A stretch of DNA of 15,017 nt from Chlamydiota bacterium (GCA_011065005.1 JAAKFP010000014.1:1-15017); one strand, 5' to 3'. Positions 1 through 7,789 are shown, counted from the first letter of the stretch. Made by a program: numbers and translations. Notes: generated from the letters alone by a model not told the origin.

Positions 1-45
1 AGCCTTGAAGCTGCGTACATGTGCTTAAAATTCGTGGTAAATTTT

Positions 46-65
46 CAAAATCCAACCGGATTTTG
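46..65. repeat. Small perfect hairpin
   Basis: Eight-base arms (caaaatcc and ggattttg) flank a four-base loop. It lies beyond the 3' end of the minus-strand FliO-like gene and next to the 62-base repeat. It could be a weak terminator, but no T-run follows on either strand. The rest of positions 1-208 shows no gene. Confidence 0.4.
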
Positions 66-74
66 TTGTCATAG

Positions 75-136
75 GCAAATCTGCAGTCAACTTATTAGTT
101 TCCAAAGATTTGCAACAAAGCAATTGAAGATGATAG
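75..136. repeat. 62-base direct repeat, left copy
   Basis: This stretch matches 14956-15017 in the same orientation at 61 of 62 bases; the one difference is t at 124 against g at 15005. Each copy contains an inverted repeat, gcaaatct (75-82) and agatttgc (106-113), with 23 bases between the arms. It lies in non-coding DNA. The right copy is cut by the window edge, so the full unit may be longer. It is probably a dispersed intergenic repeat; function unknown. Confidence 0.9.
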
Positions 137-208
137 GACAGCATAAATGTAAAAGTTATTTTTTCTAGCTTCCTAAGGTTGCTCCTGTTCTGTTTTGTTA
201 TCTAAGAA

Positions 209-697
209 TTATTTGAACTCTCTGCTTTTCTGTTGGGGTTCTTTATTGATGGTTTCTTCACTCAACAACGTCACCCCGTTGGTGGACTCCGTAATGGCTA
301 CGGTTTTTCCAAAAAAGGTTAAGATGTAAACTGTGGTCTTAGGGGTAAGGGAACGTCGTTCCAGAATTTTGATCGAACTCGTTTCATTGACTTGCTGCAT
401 GCGTGTTGTCAACATCCGTTTGAGTATCCACATAAAAAATACGATAAAAGCGATAATTCCCACTAAATAGAAGAGCATGTTGATGAATTCCTGATAAAAG
501 CGGGAATCCCCCCCCTGTTCCGCGCGTTTTAGCTCTTCTTCAAGGGAAGGCGGAAGCTTTTCTTTGACTTCTGTTTGTGTGGTTATTGTCGTTTTATGTG
601 TTTCTGCTTCAGTAGTTTCCACGGAAGATAGTGTCCCGCAGGCGCATTGGCAAATAAAAAGGCAAAATAGGGCAATCAGACGATTGTTTTTTATCAT
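209..697 (-). CDS. FliO-like membrane protein (162 aa)
   Basis: The protein has an N-terminal Sec-type hydrophobic segment (residues 6-20, Cys-rich, without a clean lipobox), a polar linker, one strong membrane span at about 72-92, and a C-terminal beta-rich domain. The C-terminal part, from SIKILERRSLTPK (108-120) through an alternating-hydrophobic stretch to GVTLLSE (141-147), matches the pattern of FliO. FliO is the small membrane protein that helps assemble the FlhA/FliPQR export gate of flagella. No other flagellar or type III secretion gene is visible here. In a chlamydia it might serve the type III apparatus or be an unrelated membrane protein with a similar fold; that is inference. 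A purine-rich AAAGAGA lies before the start. It is transcribed away from the neighbouring operon. Confidence 0.6.
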   Translation of the reverse strand: MIKNNRLIALFCLFICQCACGTLSSVETTEAETHKTTITTQTEVKEKLPPSLEEELKRAEQGGDSRFYQEFINMLFYLVGIIAFIVFFMWILKRMLTTRMQQVNETSSIKILERRSLTPKTTVYILTFFGKTVAITESTNGVTLLSEETINKEPQQKSREFK

Positions 698-786
698 AAG
701 TGTTCTCTTTGTTCTTATTTAGGTATGGGTATGGCGGAGAATAGGTTTTTTTTCAATTTATTTCTCCTAACCCAGATTATTATAGA

Positions 787-797
787 TATGATATGAT
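787..797 (+). promoter_or_regulatory. Candidate -10 region of the HAD/folB operon
   Basis: Two overlapping TATGAT hexamers (787-792 and 792-797) lie 28-38 bases before the first gene of the operon, in the 127-base divergent intergenic region. No convincing -35 hexamer is present at the right spacing, so this is only a weak sigma-70-type candidate. Confidence 0.3.
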
Positions 798-824
798 TTT
801 TGCTAAAACAAATGTGAGAAAAGT

Positions 825-1667
825 ATGAAAGGACTTATCGCTCTAGACATCGACGGAACGCTGACCGCAGATATCCATAGTATTCCTTTGGAGGTGGTTC
901 GCTACTTAGAACGTTTAGTTTCAGAAGGGTGGCAGATCTGCCTGATTACTGGTCGCTGCTATGCCATGGCTTCTTTCGCTCTTGAGGCTTTGCGTTTTCC
1001 CTATCACTTGGCTGTACAAAATGGAGCGATTATTCTGGATATGCATTCCAAAAAGATTTGCCATAGGCAGTATTTGGATGTTCGAGTCATCTCTTCGATG
1101 GAAAGAATCTGTGAAGGGGAGCCTACGGACTTTATCGTTTATACAGGAATGGAAAATCAGGATATTTGCTACTACCGACCAAAATGTTTTGACTCACAAA
1201 TCCTCCAATATATCGAACAGAGAGCTGTATCTTGCAAGGAAAATTGGGAACCAGTGGACAGCTTTGATGAGCTCTCATTTCCTTCTATTACCGCGATGAA
1301 GTGCATTGGACCGATCGATGTCGTAGAGCGCATTTCAGAGAGGGTGAAAGTTGAACTAAAGTTACAGGTTCCAGTGATACGGGATCCCCTTGGAGAGAAC
1401 ATATTCGTAGCACAGGCAACACATCCAGAGGTGAATAAGGGGGGAGCTGTACGCAACATTAAGAGGCTGCTAAACCTGCAGGGGCCAGTGATTGCTGCCG
1501 GTGATGATCACAACGACCGTTCTATGTTGGAAGAGGCGGATTTCAAGATCGTGATGGAATCAGCTCCAAAAGAACTCAGAGAGATCGCGGATCTTGTTGC
1601 TGCTCCAGCAGAAGAGAGGGGAGTAATATCCGCTTTGGAGCAAGCAATAAAACTCAAGGGGGCGTAA
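825..1667 (+). CDS. Cof-type HAD-superfamily phosphatase
   Basis: All four HAD motifs are present: motif I DIDGT with nucleophile Asp8 and acid/base Asp10; motif II Thr42 in LITGR; motif III Lys205; motif IV GDDHND (226-231). The large insert between motifs II and III is the type IIB (Cof) cap, and the 280-aa length is normal for the family. Such enzymes hydrolyse sugar phosphates, nucleotides or other small phosphoesters in the cytoplasm; the substrate cannot be told from sequence. It is the first gene of the operon, 5 bases before folB. A role in removing phosphate from a pterin precursor is conceivable from that position but is pure inference. As I recall, a HAD phosphatase also neighbours fabI in Chlamydia trachomatis. 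Confidence 0.9.
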   Translation: MKGLIALDIDGTLTADIHSIPLEVVRYLERLVSEGWQICLITGRCYAMASFALEALRFPYHLAVQNGAIILDMHSKKICHRQYLDVRVISSMERICEGEPTDFIVYTGMENQDICYYRPKCFDSQILQYIEQRAVSCKENWEPVDSFDELSFPSITAMKCIGPIDVVERISERVKVELKLQVPVIRDPLGENIFVAQATHPEVNKGGAVRNIKRLLNLQGPVIAAGDDHNDRSMLEEADFKIVMESAPKELREIADLVAAPAEERGVISALEQAIKLKGA

Positions 1668-1672
1668 CGAAT

Positions 1673-2029
1673 ATGATAGGGACCATAGGATTTAAAGACC
1701 TTCGAATCGTATGTATTTTAGGAATTGAGGATGAGGAGAGAGTGAAAGAACAGGAGATCTTTGTCGATTTCAGAGTTACTACCGATTTTTCCAATAGTGC
1801 TGACAGCGATCATCTTGAAGATACTATTGATTATGTGACTTTGGCGGAAATATGTACTAGGCTGGCAAAGGAAAATCAGTTTCAGCTTCTAGAGAAATAT
1901 GCTGCTGAAGTTTTGGAAGCCGTCCTAGACAATAGCAACATTCTTGAAGCATCGATCAAAGTCAGAAAACCAAAAGGACTGGCATCGGCAGCGTATTCGT
2001 TCGTTGAATTGTCAAGAAAGAGAACATGA
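1673..2029 (+). CDS. folB: Dihydroneopterin aldolase (FolB)
   Basis: FolB cleaves 7,8-dihydroneopterin to 6-hydroxymethyl-dihydropterin and glycolaldehyde, feeding folate synthesis; some relatives also epimerise to the monapterin form (FolX). The 118-aa protein aligns almost without gaps to Staphylococcus aureus FolB as I remember it. Glu22 falls at the catalytic Glu, Tyr54 in TIDY at the conserved Tyr, Glu74 in LLEK at the pterin-binding Glu, and Lys99 in VRKP at the catalytic Lys. A purine-rich aaggggg near the end of the HAD gene can act as ribosome binding site. The stop overlaps the next start as ATGA, suggesting translational coupling to the reductase. The paralogue FolX is the main alternative. 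Confidence 0.9.
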   Translation: MIGTIGFKDLRIVCILGIEDEERVKEQEIFVDFRVTTDFSNSADSDHLEDTIDYVTLAEICTRLAKENQFQLLEKYAAEVLEAVLDNSNILEASIKVRKPKGLASAAYSFVELSRKRT

Positions 2030-2745
2030 CGATGGCTTGGACTTTAGTCACAGGAGGCGCAAAGCGGTTAGGTGCTGAAATATGCCGCACGTTAGCGAAA
2101 GAGGGGTATCCTATCCTTGTTCATTATCGGTCCAGCAAGGATGAAGCCGATACTGTGGTGAAGGATTGCTGCCGTTTAGGTGTGCAGGCGGAAGCCATTC
2201 AGGGTGATTTTTCCAGCCCCAAAGCGACGGGTGAATTTATTCAGGAGGCGAACTCTCGCTATCCCGATATCCAGAACCTTGTTAACAATGTTGGCAACTT
2301 CTTCGTGAAATCTGCTTTAGAAACTCCGGAGGAGGTATGGCTAGAACTCTTTCAGACCAACTTTCATGCTCCTCGAACCTTGTCTCAAGCTTTTGTATCG
2401 AGTATCGTTGAACACCAGGGAAGCATCGTGAGCATCGGCACGGTGGGAGTTGGAGCGATCAAAGCTGATACGAAATGTCCTGCCTACACCATCTCTAAAA
2501 CGGCATTGCTTCTCTTGACAAAGTCCTTAGCACGAGAGCTGGCAGGTTCCCGTGTTAGAGTTAACATGGTGTCTCCTGGAGAATTAGAGAATTCGATGAC
2601 ACTGTCGGAGAACCTATCAAAACTTCCTATGGGAAGGGCGGGAACTCTTGAGGAGGTTGCTAGAGTGGTGGCTTACCTTCTCGATAAAAAGAGTGAGTAC
2701 ATTACGGGCCAAAACATCGAAGTTTCGGGAGGGTTTGGACTGTAA
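2026..2745 (+). CDS. SDR oxidoreductase, pteridine reductase-like (FolM/PTR1 type)
   Basis: This 239-aa short-chain dehydrogenase has an N-terminal Rossmann fold. Its nucleotide motif reads TGGAKRLG (9-16), the TGxxxRxG form typical of pteridine reductases rather than the classical TGxxxGxG. Also visible are NNVG (87-90), the YxxxK pair Tyr154/Lys158, SPG (183-185) and the ITGQ...GG C-terminus. Thr139 stands where most SDRs have the catalytic Ser; PTR1 enzymes also depart from Ser there. Coupling to folB supports reduction of dihydropterin or dihydrofolate to the tetrahydro form with NADPH. A generic FabG-like ketoreductase is the alternative. Translation may start at codon 1 or at Met3 (2032); both are close to the folB stop. 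Confidence 0.75.
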   Translation: MTMAWTLVTGGAKRLGAEICRTLAKEGYPILVHYRSSKDEADTVVKDCCRLGVQAEAIQGDFSSPKATGEFIQEANSRYPDIQNLVNNVGNFFVKSALETPEEVWLELFQTNFHAPRTLSQAFVSSIVEHQGSIVSIGTVGVGAIKADTKCPAYTISKTALLLLTKSLARELAGSRVRVNMVSPGELENSMTLSENLSKLPMGRAGTLEEVARVVAYLLDKKSEYITGQNIEVSGGFGL

Positions 2746-2746
2746 T

Positions 2747-4210
2747 ATGATTAGAGAATTGGTGAATCTTGCGGTTACTGAAGGGCGGCGTAGGCAAAGT
2801 AAACAGACAGGTTTTGTTCACTATTGTTACTATGCTGACGAATCAGAACATCATGACACGATACCCACCTATGAGAACCTCCTCTTCGTCTTAGCTCTTT
2901 TGCGCAGTCGGATTGGCGACAATATCACTGAGGCCAAGAGGATGTTGGAGAAAGTTCTCAGCTATCAAAACAAGGTTGGAGGGCATTCTCCAGGCAATTT
3001 TCCGATCTGTCTTCATGAGTATCCTTTTTGTTTTGACAGGTGGCATGGGGTTCAATTACTTGCACCGCTCTATTGGATACACCACCATTTCCACTCTATT
3101 TTGGGAAGGAAGTTAGCAGCACAGGTCAGGAATGCGGCAGAAGAAAACATTAAGCATTGTCTACTTACTCTAAAGGAAAATTCGGCGGATTACCTCACTA
3201 CACTTAACATCGCAACAGCGGCAAAGGCTTTGGGGAAGGATTTAGATCTTCCAGACATTGAAAAAGAAGGTGAAGAGCTTCTCGCTATCCTTTCTGGGAT
3301 GGGTTCGCAGCCTGTATGGTTTTCCAGCCAAGGATTAAGCAGAATGATCGCATCTTTACAACTGGTCTATCCAACAATTTGTAAAAGCCCTTGGCAAGAG
3401 TTTTGGGAGCATTTAGAGAGGATGTGGCATGTGCCCACGCAAAGCTACTGTGGACCTGCTTTCGATGAATGGTCTCAAGGGGCTGAGCCTATGCCTACCC
3501 TTTACGATCTTTATATGGGTCATCTTTCGGGAAGTCTATCAAAGCGATGCTCTTTGCCACATCATTGCCATCTTGAAGCTGCTCTGATTCAATTCACAGA
3601 AGATCACATACGTGCTGTGTCTTTCCCAAGAACTTTACAGGAGGAGGTCGGCACGCAGAAGTGCCAGACATATTTTGCGAAAACCTATGCGTACTCTTCT
3701 ATTGAGCAAAATGGAAAAATTGATCCTCAGTCTCTGAAGGGATTTCATCCCTTCAGGCTAGTTTGGGGGGATTTAGCACAAATGCATACTTTGGTTTGCC
3801 AGGGGGGGAACATCAAAGCGATGAATGCAATAGCTGGAAAAGATCAAGTTGAATTCATTTTTGATTTAGGAGAGCCCAAAGAAAAAGACAAATTTGTGGA
3901 GAATCGAGAGGTCGTTTTTTATTGCAGCAAGGGTGATGGGTTGAAACTCACTGTCGATGGTGCAAGGGCGACAACGTTTCGATTAGGAGAGAAGGTCCAA
4001 TTGAAGAGCAGTATTGATATGAATCTAACATTTGAGCTGATAGAGGGGGAAGGAAACTTCTTGGGACACCTCATGCCGGGGAATAGACTTTCACAGCAAG
4101 ATCGTTCTACCGAGGCGCAGGATTGGCAAATTTTTCTCCGAAATATAGAGAGAACTCCGTGTTGTCGGGTTCGAGTAACGCTGCAAATCCAGCCTCAGAA
4201 TGTCGTATAG
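2747..4210 (+). CDS. Uncharacterised 487-aa protein
   Basis: I do not recognise the family. The start at 2747, one base after the preceding stop, is preferred over an upstream in-frame ATG at 2648 that lies inside the reductase gene; a GGGAGG-like sequence precedes it. No signal peptide or clear membrane span is seen. Residues 1 to about 300 look alpha-helical and rich in Trp, His and Tyr, with stretches such as EYPFCFDRWHG (91-101) and YCGPAFDEWSQG (234-245). The C-terminal part looks beta-rich. This helix-barrel plus beta-sandwich plan resembles that of some polysaccharide lyases and glycosidases, but no catalytic motif can be named. It lies in the same operon as folB and the pteridine reductase. 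Confidence 0.8.
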   Translation: MIRELVNLAVTEGRRRQSKQTGFVHYCYYADESEHHDTIPTYENLLFVLALLRSRIGDNITEAKRMLEKVLSYQNKVGGHSPGNFPICLHEYPFCFDRWHGVQLLAPLYWIHHHFHSILGRKLAAQVRNAAEENIKHCLLTLKENSADYLTTLNIATAAKALGKDLDLPDIEKEGEELLAILSGMGSQPVWFSSQGLSRMIASLQLVYPTICKSPWQEFWEHLERMWHVPTQSYCGPAFDEWSQGAEPMPTLYDLYMGHLSGSLSKRCSLPHHCHLEAALIQFTEDHIRAVSFPRTLQEEVGTQKCQTYFAKTYAYSSIEQNGKIDPQSLKGFHPFRLVWGDLAQMHTLVCQGGNIKAMNAIAGKDQVEFIFDLGEPKEKDKFVENREVVFYCSKGDGLKLTVDGARATTFRLGEKVQLKSSIDMNLTFELIEGEGNFLGHLMPGNRLSQQDRSTEAQDWQIFLRNIERTPCCRVRVTLQIQPQNVV

Positions 4211-4219
4211 GACCTGATC

Positions 4220-5092
4220 ATGCGAAGTTTTTTTGCTGCTTTCTTTATTCTAGTTTCTTCCTATTTGCATTCCCATTCTCATGCGTCTGAATATTTTCTG
4301 GTTATTTTGGTTGATGCGCGACACCTGGACTATTCAAATGGTAGGGAGTTGCTAAAGACAATGGTTAAACACCCTAGCGATGGGAGCAAAAATAGTGATG
4401 TTGGCCATGCTTGGATCTATCTGCATGGCGTGGTTGATGGGGAGTGTGTGGTTGTTGAAGGGGGACATTCTGGCGAGCTTGGACGCTACCAAGCTAAGTA
4501 TTTTGATGGGATCATGAATTATATGGATTTCGGGTTTGCGAATCCTACGCGTGAGCAAATGTGTTTTCCTCGAAAAGAACCTAATCCGATCAAATATCTT
4601 TGGGAGACACAAGAAGATGGGTTTTTTCAGCATAGAAATGGCAAACACAAGCCGACGTGTGCTGCAAAGATCGACATCACAAAAGAACAGTTTGATGCGA
4701 TCGTAGCATTCATAGATCCCTGCAATTATAGTTATACAAACTACGCTCTTGTAGGAAACCAGTGTTCCTCTTTTGCTGTACAAGTAGCAAACATTGCTGG
4801 TCTGGACCTTGAGAGCGAGGTGACAGTACCTATTCCGCAAAACATCCGCATCGGCGGGGAATGGTTTCAACTTTGGAGCAATCCATACTATTCTGCCATC
4901 ACCATGTCGAGTCCTGATATTCTTGAGAAAAGTTTGATCGATGCTGTCAACAAGGGAAAAGCGGAAAATGTTCTGCCTTGGTATCTCAAACACCATCTTC
5001 CAAAGAAATCGATACGTACAAAATTCTCAGAGTTGTGTTGCACCATTCGCATGTTTCCCTATCGATATCAAAGAGCAAGGATGTTCATGTAG
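4220..5092 (+). CDS. Exported protein, possible permuted papain-like hydrolase
   Basis: The first 22 or so residues form a Sec signal (a hydrophobic core then HSHSHAS), so the 290-aa product should leave the cytoplasm. The mature part has a conserved-looking His in GHAWIYLHG (62-70) and, about 120 residues later, NQCSSF with Cys182 at the start of a predicted helix. His before Cys is the order in circularly permuted NlpC/P60, YiiX or LRAT-like papain-fold proteins, which cleave or transfer acyl or peptide bonds. The assignment is tentative. It is the last gene of the operon, 9 bases after its neighbour, with AGGA about 8 bases before ATG. Its 3' end overlaps the convergent fabI by 8 bases. 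It could act in the envelope or as a secreted factor. Confidence 0.75.
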   Translation: MRSFFAAFFILVSSYLHSHSHASEYFLVILVDARHLDYSNGRELLKTMVKHPSDGSKNSDVGHAWIYLHGVVDGECVVVEGGHSGELGRYQAKYFDGIMNYMDFGFANPTREQMCFPRKEPNPIKYLWETQEDGFFQHRNGKHKPTCAAKIDITKEQFDAIVAFIDPCNYSYTNYALVGNQCSSFAVQVANIAGLDLESEVTVPIPQNIRIGGEWFQLWSNPYYSAITMSSPDILEKSLIDAVNKGKAENVLPWYLKHHLPKKSIRTKFSELCCTIRMFPYRYQRARMFM

Positions 5093-5984
5093 CCAAAGAT
5101 TGGCTATCGATAGCAACCCCCATAACATGGAGTCCCTTGTCGACATAAAGGGTGGTTCCGGTGATTCCTGAGGCGAGGGGGCTGAGAAGAAACGCCGCCG
5201 TATAGCCGATATCCATGGCCTTTAGATTGTCGGCCAAAGGTGCATTGGCTGCAGAATATCTTATCAGGGTATCGATAAAACCTATAGCCTTAGCGGCTCT
5301 GCTGCGTAAGGGACCTGCAGAAATCGTATTCACACGAATTCCCCATTTACGTCCGGCCTCCCAGGCGAGAGTGCGGGTGTCGCTTTCAAGAGCTGCCTTA
5401 GAGGAACTCATCCCACCACCATATCCCGGAAAAGCGCGTTCCGATGCCATAAAAGTGAGCGAAATCGTAGAGGCGCCCGGATTCATAATGGGACCTAGGT
5501 GTGCAAGCAGACTGATAAAAGAATAGGAGGAGGTGCTTACTGCCGCAAGATACCCTTTTCTTGATGTTTCTAGTAAAGGCTTGTGGACCTCAGGTCCATT
5601 TGCCAGAGAGTGTACAAAGATATCTATCGACCCAAAGTCTTTTTCGATGGCATCTACAACCTCTTTGACGGTATAGCCGTTGGCATCTTTGTATCGTTTG
5701 TTTTCTCGAATTTCCTCAGGAACATCCTCTTTGGTGTCAAAGGCAGCGTCTAAGGAATAGATTTTCGCAAACTCCATCAGAGAGCCATCCGACAGGCGGC
5801 GAGATTCATCAAATTTCCCTTTTTGCAGGCTCATTTCAAATATCTTCATTAGCGGGGTCCAGGTCCCAATGAGCAGCTCCGCACCAGCTTCTGCAAGAGC
5901 TTTGGCAATGGCCCAACCATAGCCTTGGTCATCTCCAATTCCTGCGATGAAAGCTCTTTTTCCTTTGAGATCGATATTTAACAT
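5085..5984 (-). CDS. fabI: Enoyl-[acyl-carrier-protein] reductase (FabI), plant/chlamydial type
   Basis: FabI catalyses the last, NADH-dependent step of each elongation round in type II fatty acid synthesis. The 299-aa protein has a Rossmann start with [14 protein letters not shown] (15-28), HSLANGPE (125-132), and the catalytic Tyr188 and Lys196 in [10 protein letters not shown]. The Y-x7-K spacing, the long insert at about residues 53-107 and the stretch [18 protein letters not shown] (221-238) are those of plastid and chlamydial reductases rather than Escherichia coli FabI. GGAG lies about 8 bases before the ATG. The gene is convergent with the operon to its left and probably has its own promoter just right of 5984. 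Confidence 0.95.
   Translation of the reverse strand: MLNIDLKGKRAFIAGIGDDQGYGWAIAKALAEAGAELLIGTWTPLMKIFEMSLQKGKFDESRRLSDGSLMEFAKIYSLDAAFDTKEDVPEEIRENKRYKDANGYTVKEVVDAIEKDFGSIDIFVHSLANGPEVHKPLLETSRKGYLAAVSTSSYSFISLLAHLGPIMNPGASTISLTFMASERAFPGYGGGMSSSKAALESDTRTLAWEAGRKWGIRVNTISAGPLRSRAAKAIGFIDTLIRYSAANAPLADNLKAMDIGYTAAFLLSPLASGITGTTLYVDKGLHVMGVAIDSQSLAT
5090..5106. terminator. Possible shared terminator at the convergent gene ends
   Basis: A perfect 7-base stem (tagccaa and ttggcta) with a three-base loop sits at the junction of the exported-protein gene and fabI, inside the last fabI codons. Neither side has a T-run, so a bidirectional terminator is only possible. Confidence 0.3.
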
Positions 5985-6090
5985 GATTTCACTCCAGATA
6001 ATGATTCAAGCAGATAAATTTACCAAAAAGGAATATAATATTAAAGAGGTTGTTTGGTTTTAAGAGCCATTAACTTTGTTAGCTAATTTT

Positions 6091-6117
6091 GAGCTCTCAT
6101 ACAGAGCTCGAATTTTT
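6091..6117 (+). terminator. Orphan Rho-independent terminator
   Basis: A 7-base stem gagctct/agagctc with a five-base loop (catac) is followed by gaattttt, a standard intrinsic terminator for plus-strand transcription. No plus-strand gene lies directly upstream, so it may be left over from a lost gene or may protect the fabI promoter region. The rest of 5985-6261 shows no supported gene; a 64-codon open frame at 6076-6270 has no recognisable motif or ribosome binding site. Confidence 0.45.
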
Positions 6118-6261
6118 GAACTCTGTACACCCCTACAGGAACCAGTCTTATTTTTACGTTTTAGAGTGCTTACACACATTGTAAATGAAGAGTTGGTATC
6201 GTTCCCGTGTACGTGCCCAAATTATCAACAAATTAATAGCTTGTTCAATCTTCTACTCACG

Positions 6262-6288
6262 CAAATTTGAAGTTAAACTTCAAATTTG
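6262..6288. promoter_or_regulatory. Perfect palindrome at the 3' end of the ATPase gene
   Basis: Thirteen-base arms (caaatttgaagtt and its complement) meet around one central base at 6275. The palindrome overlaps the last codons of the ATPase. Its right half, extended to 6291, is the exact reverse complement of 7456-7471 upstream of the same gene. It could be a terminator hairpin, a regulator site or the end of a mobile unit. Confidence 0.8.
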
Positions 6289-7443
6289 TAAAGATTGATA
6301 GCTATTCTTAAAGTTGATTAAACGATTTAAATGTAAAACTTGTTCTTTTTCTCCGCAGTATATTACAAAACCTTGAGGAGAGCGGCCCTCGGCAATTTTC
6401 TGAAAAAAGTGGAGATTCTTGAGAAATTCTCGATTAAACGTCTTGGCTGATTTGATTTCGATTGGAATCAGTTCATGACCTCTTTGAAAAATGACGTCGA
6501 CTTCATTTTTTTGACTATCCCTATAGAAGTAAAGTTGAGGTTCTAACCCCTGATTTGAGCGGGCTTTGAACAATTCCATCATAACCAAATTTTCAACTAG
6601 ATGCCCCCTTAGTGGGTCTCGTGACATTTGTTTTACATTTTCAATTCCCAACAAATAACTCAACAAACCCACATCCGTAAAATAAAGCTTAGTCGATTTG
6701 ATCACACGCTTTCCAAAATTTTCGAAATATGGTTGTAGAAGAATCACTAAATATGACGCCTGCAATACGCTAGTCCACTCTTCTATTGTATGACTTGAGA
6801 CTCCTACTTCATTTGCTAGACTACTCATGTTGAGCAATTGACCTACTCTACCAGCACAAAGTTTAATAAACCTCTGAAAGAGGTTTAAATTTTTGATATT
6901 GATCAATCTGCGCACATCTCGTTCAAGGTAGGTTTTAACATAGGCCCGGTAAACCTTTGTAGGGTTTAAAGTCTCCTGGTAGATTTGCGGATAAAATCCA
7001 TTAAGGAGATATTCGTCAACTGTCATATCGAACCCTGCTTGACTTAACTCATTGATTGTCATAGGGAACAAAGAAAGCAAGTCAGTTCTTCCGGCAAGGG
7101 ACTGAGAAATTGCTTCATGCAATTCAACCTGATGACTGCCCGTAAGAATAAATTGTCCTTTTTGTTTTTTCTCATCAACAATTACTTGTATGTAGGAAAG
7201 TATAGAAGGAACCCGCTGTACTTCATCTAAAATGGCACCTTCCGGATATTCCTCCAAAAATCCTCTTGGATCTGATTCTGCCAGTTCTCGAGTATCAAGA
7301 TCCTCAAGATTAACATAGGGTTTCTTTGCAAAAGTTGACCTTACAAGAGTTGTTTTTCCCGATTGTCTCGGACCTGTAACAGTCACAACGGGAAAGTTCT
7401 TCGCAGAATTCTGCAGCTCTTTTTGGACATCCCTCTTAAACAT
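6280..7443 (-). CDS. AAA ATPase with DUF4143-type C-terminus
   Basis: The 387-aa protein has Walker A GPRQSGKTT (24-32), Walker B AILDEVQR (70-77) and sensor I LTGSHQ (100-105). After these come YVKTYLERDVR (168-178), a winged-helix segment at about 196-240, and a restriction-endonuclease-like end with NEVDVIF (313-319) and IPIEIKS (326-332). This is the plan of the abundant, poorly understood ATP-binding DUF4143 family, often found in mobile or strain-variable DNA. DNA or partner binding is likely, but no substrate is known. AAGGA sits about 8 bases before ATG, directly beside an upstream palindrome that could repress it. The gene appears intact. It is flanked on both sides by related palindromes and lies in an accessory stretch. 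Confidence 0.9.
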   Translation of the reverse strand: MFKRDVQKELQNSAKNFPVVTVTGPRQSGKTTLVRSTFAKKPYVNLEDLDTRELAESDPRGFLEEYPEGAILDEVQRVPSILSYIQVIVDEKKQKGQFILTGSHQVELHEAISQSLAGRTDLLSLFPMTINELSQAGFDMTVDEYLLNGFYPQIYQETLNPTKVYRAYVKTYLERDVRRLINIKNLNLFQRFIKLCAGRVGQLLNMSSLANEVGVSSHTIEEWTSVLQASYLVILLQPYFENFGKRVIKSTKLYFTDVGLLSYLLGIENVKQMSRDPLRGHLVENLVMMELFKARSNQGLEPQLYFYRDSQKNEVDVIFQRGHELIPIEIKSAKTFNREFLKNLHFFQKIAEGRSPQGFVIYCGEKEQVLHLNRLINFKNSYQSLQI

Positions 7444-7455
7444 TTTATATGATCC

Positions 7456-7488
7456 TTACAAATTTGAAGTTCAACTTCAATATTGTAA
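7456..7488. promoter_or_regulatory. Palindromic operator candidate upstream of the ATPase
   Basis: Sixteen-base arms (7456-7471 and 7473-7488) pair at 14 of 16 positions around a central c. The left arm, ttacaaatttgaagtt, touches the ribosome binding site of the ATPase and is the exact complement of 6276-6291 beyond its stop. An autoregulatory operator or an element end are both possible. Confidence 0.75.
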
Positions 7489-7561
7489 ATTATGGGCTTT
7501 TTGTCAACAAATAAAGCTTCACAATACAATAAGGAAATGGATGATCTTCAAGAAATAATGA

Positions 7562-7789
7562 AGACAATTCATAACCCTAGAAAACGTCGTCTGCGAGGAA
7601 TTTGGGGTGGCAATCAACGAGCTTTGCAGCAGTGAAAAAAGGCGAGAATTGGTCCGTGCTCGTGCTGTATTGGCAAGAGCTGCTCAAATGAAGAAAGGGT
7701 TAGTCCTGCGAGCGGTTTGTGAATTCCTTAAGAAGCATCATGGAACAGTTTCGAGACTCGCAGTTACTGCAGCAAAGATCAGCGGTTAG
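7562..7789 (+). pseudogene. Remnant of a RAYT-type transposase C-terminus (DnaA-like helix-turn-helix)
   Basis: The open frame after a stop at 7559-7561 reads through ITLENVV, FGVAINELCSS and RRELVRARAVLARAA to FLKKHHGTVSR. This is the pattern of the DnaA domain IV-like tail carried by many REP-associated tyrosine transposases (Y1/IS200-like). The catalytic HUH domain and its Tyr are absent, so the gene is truncated. An apparent GTG start at 7607 lies inside the homologous region and is not a real start. DNA just downstream (7858-7937) is rich in GACCCC/CCTGCC tracts, as often flanks such transposases. A degraded DnaA fragment is the alternative, but the ELVRARA signature favours RAYT. Confidence 0.6.

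Noticed and set aside
2648..2746. Upstream ATG extending the 487-aa protein by 33 residues
   Set aside because: The extension overlaps the pteridine reductase gene in another frame; the ATG at 2747, one base after that stop, fits the operon's spacing.
4352..4996. 214-codon minus-strand open frame
   Set aside because: It lies antisense inside the exported-protein gene, whose signal peptide, spacing and ribosome binding site are convincing; the antisense product has no recognisable motif.
6076..6270. 64-codon plus-strand open frame
   Set aside because: It starts within the fabI upstream region, covers the terminator hairpin and ends in the palindrome; it has no motif and no ribosome binding site.
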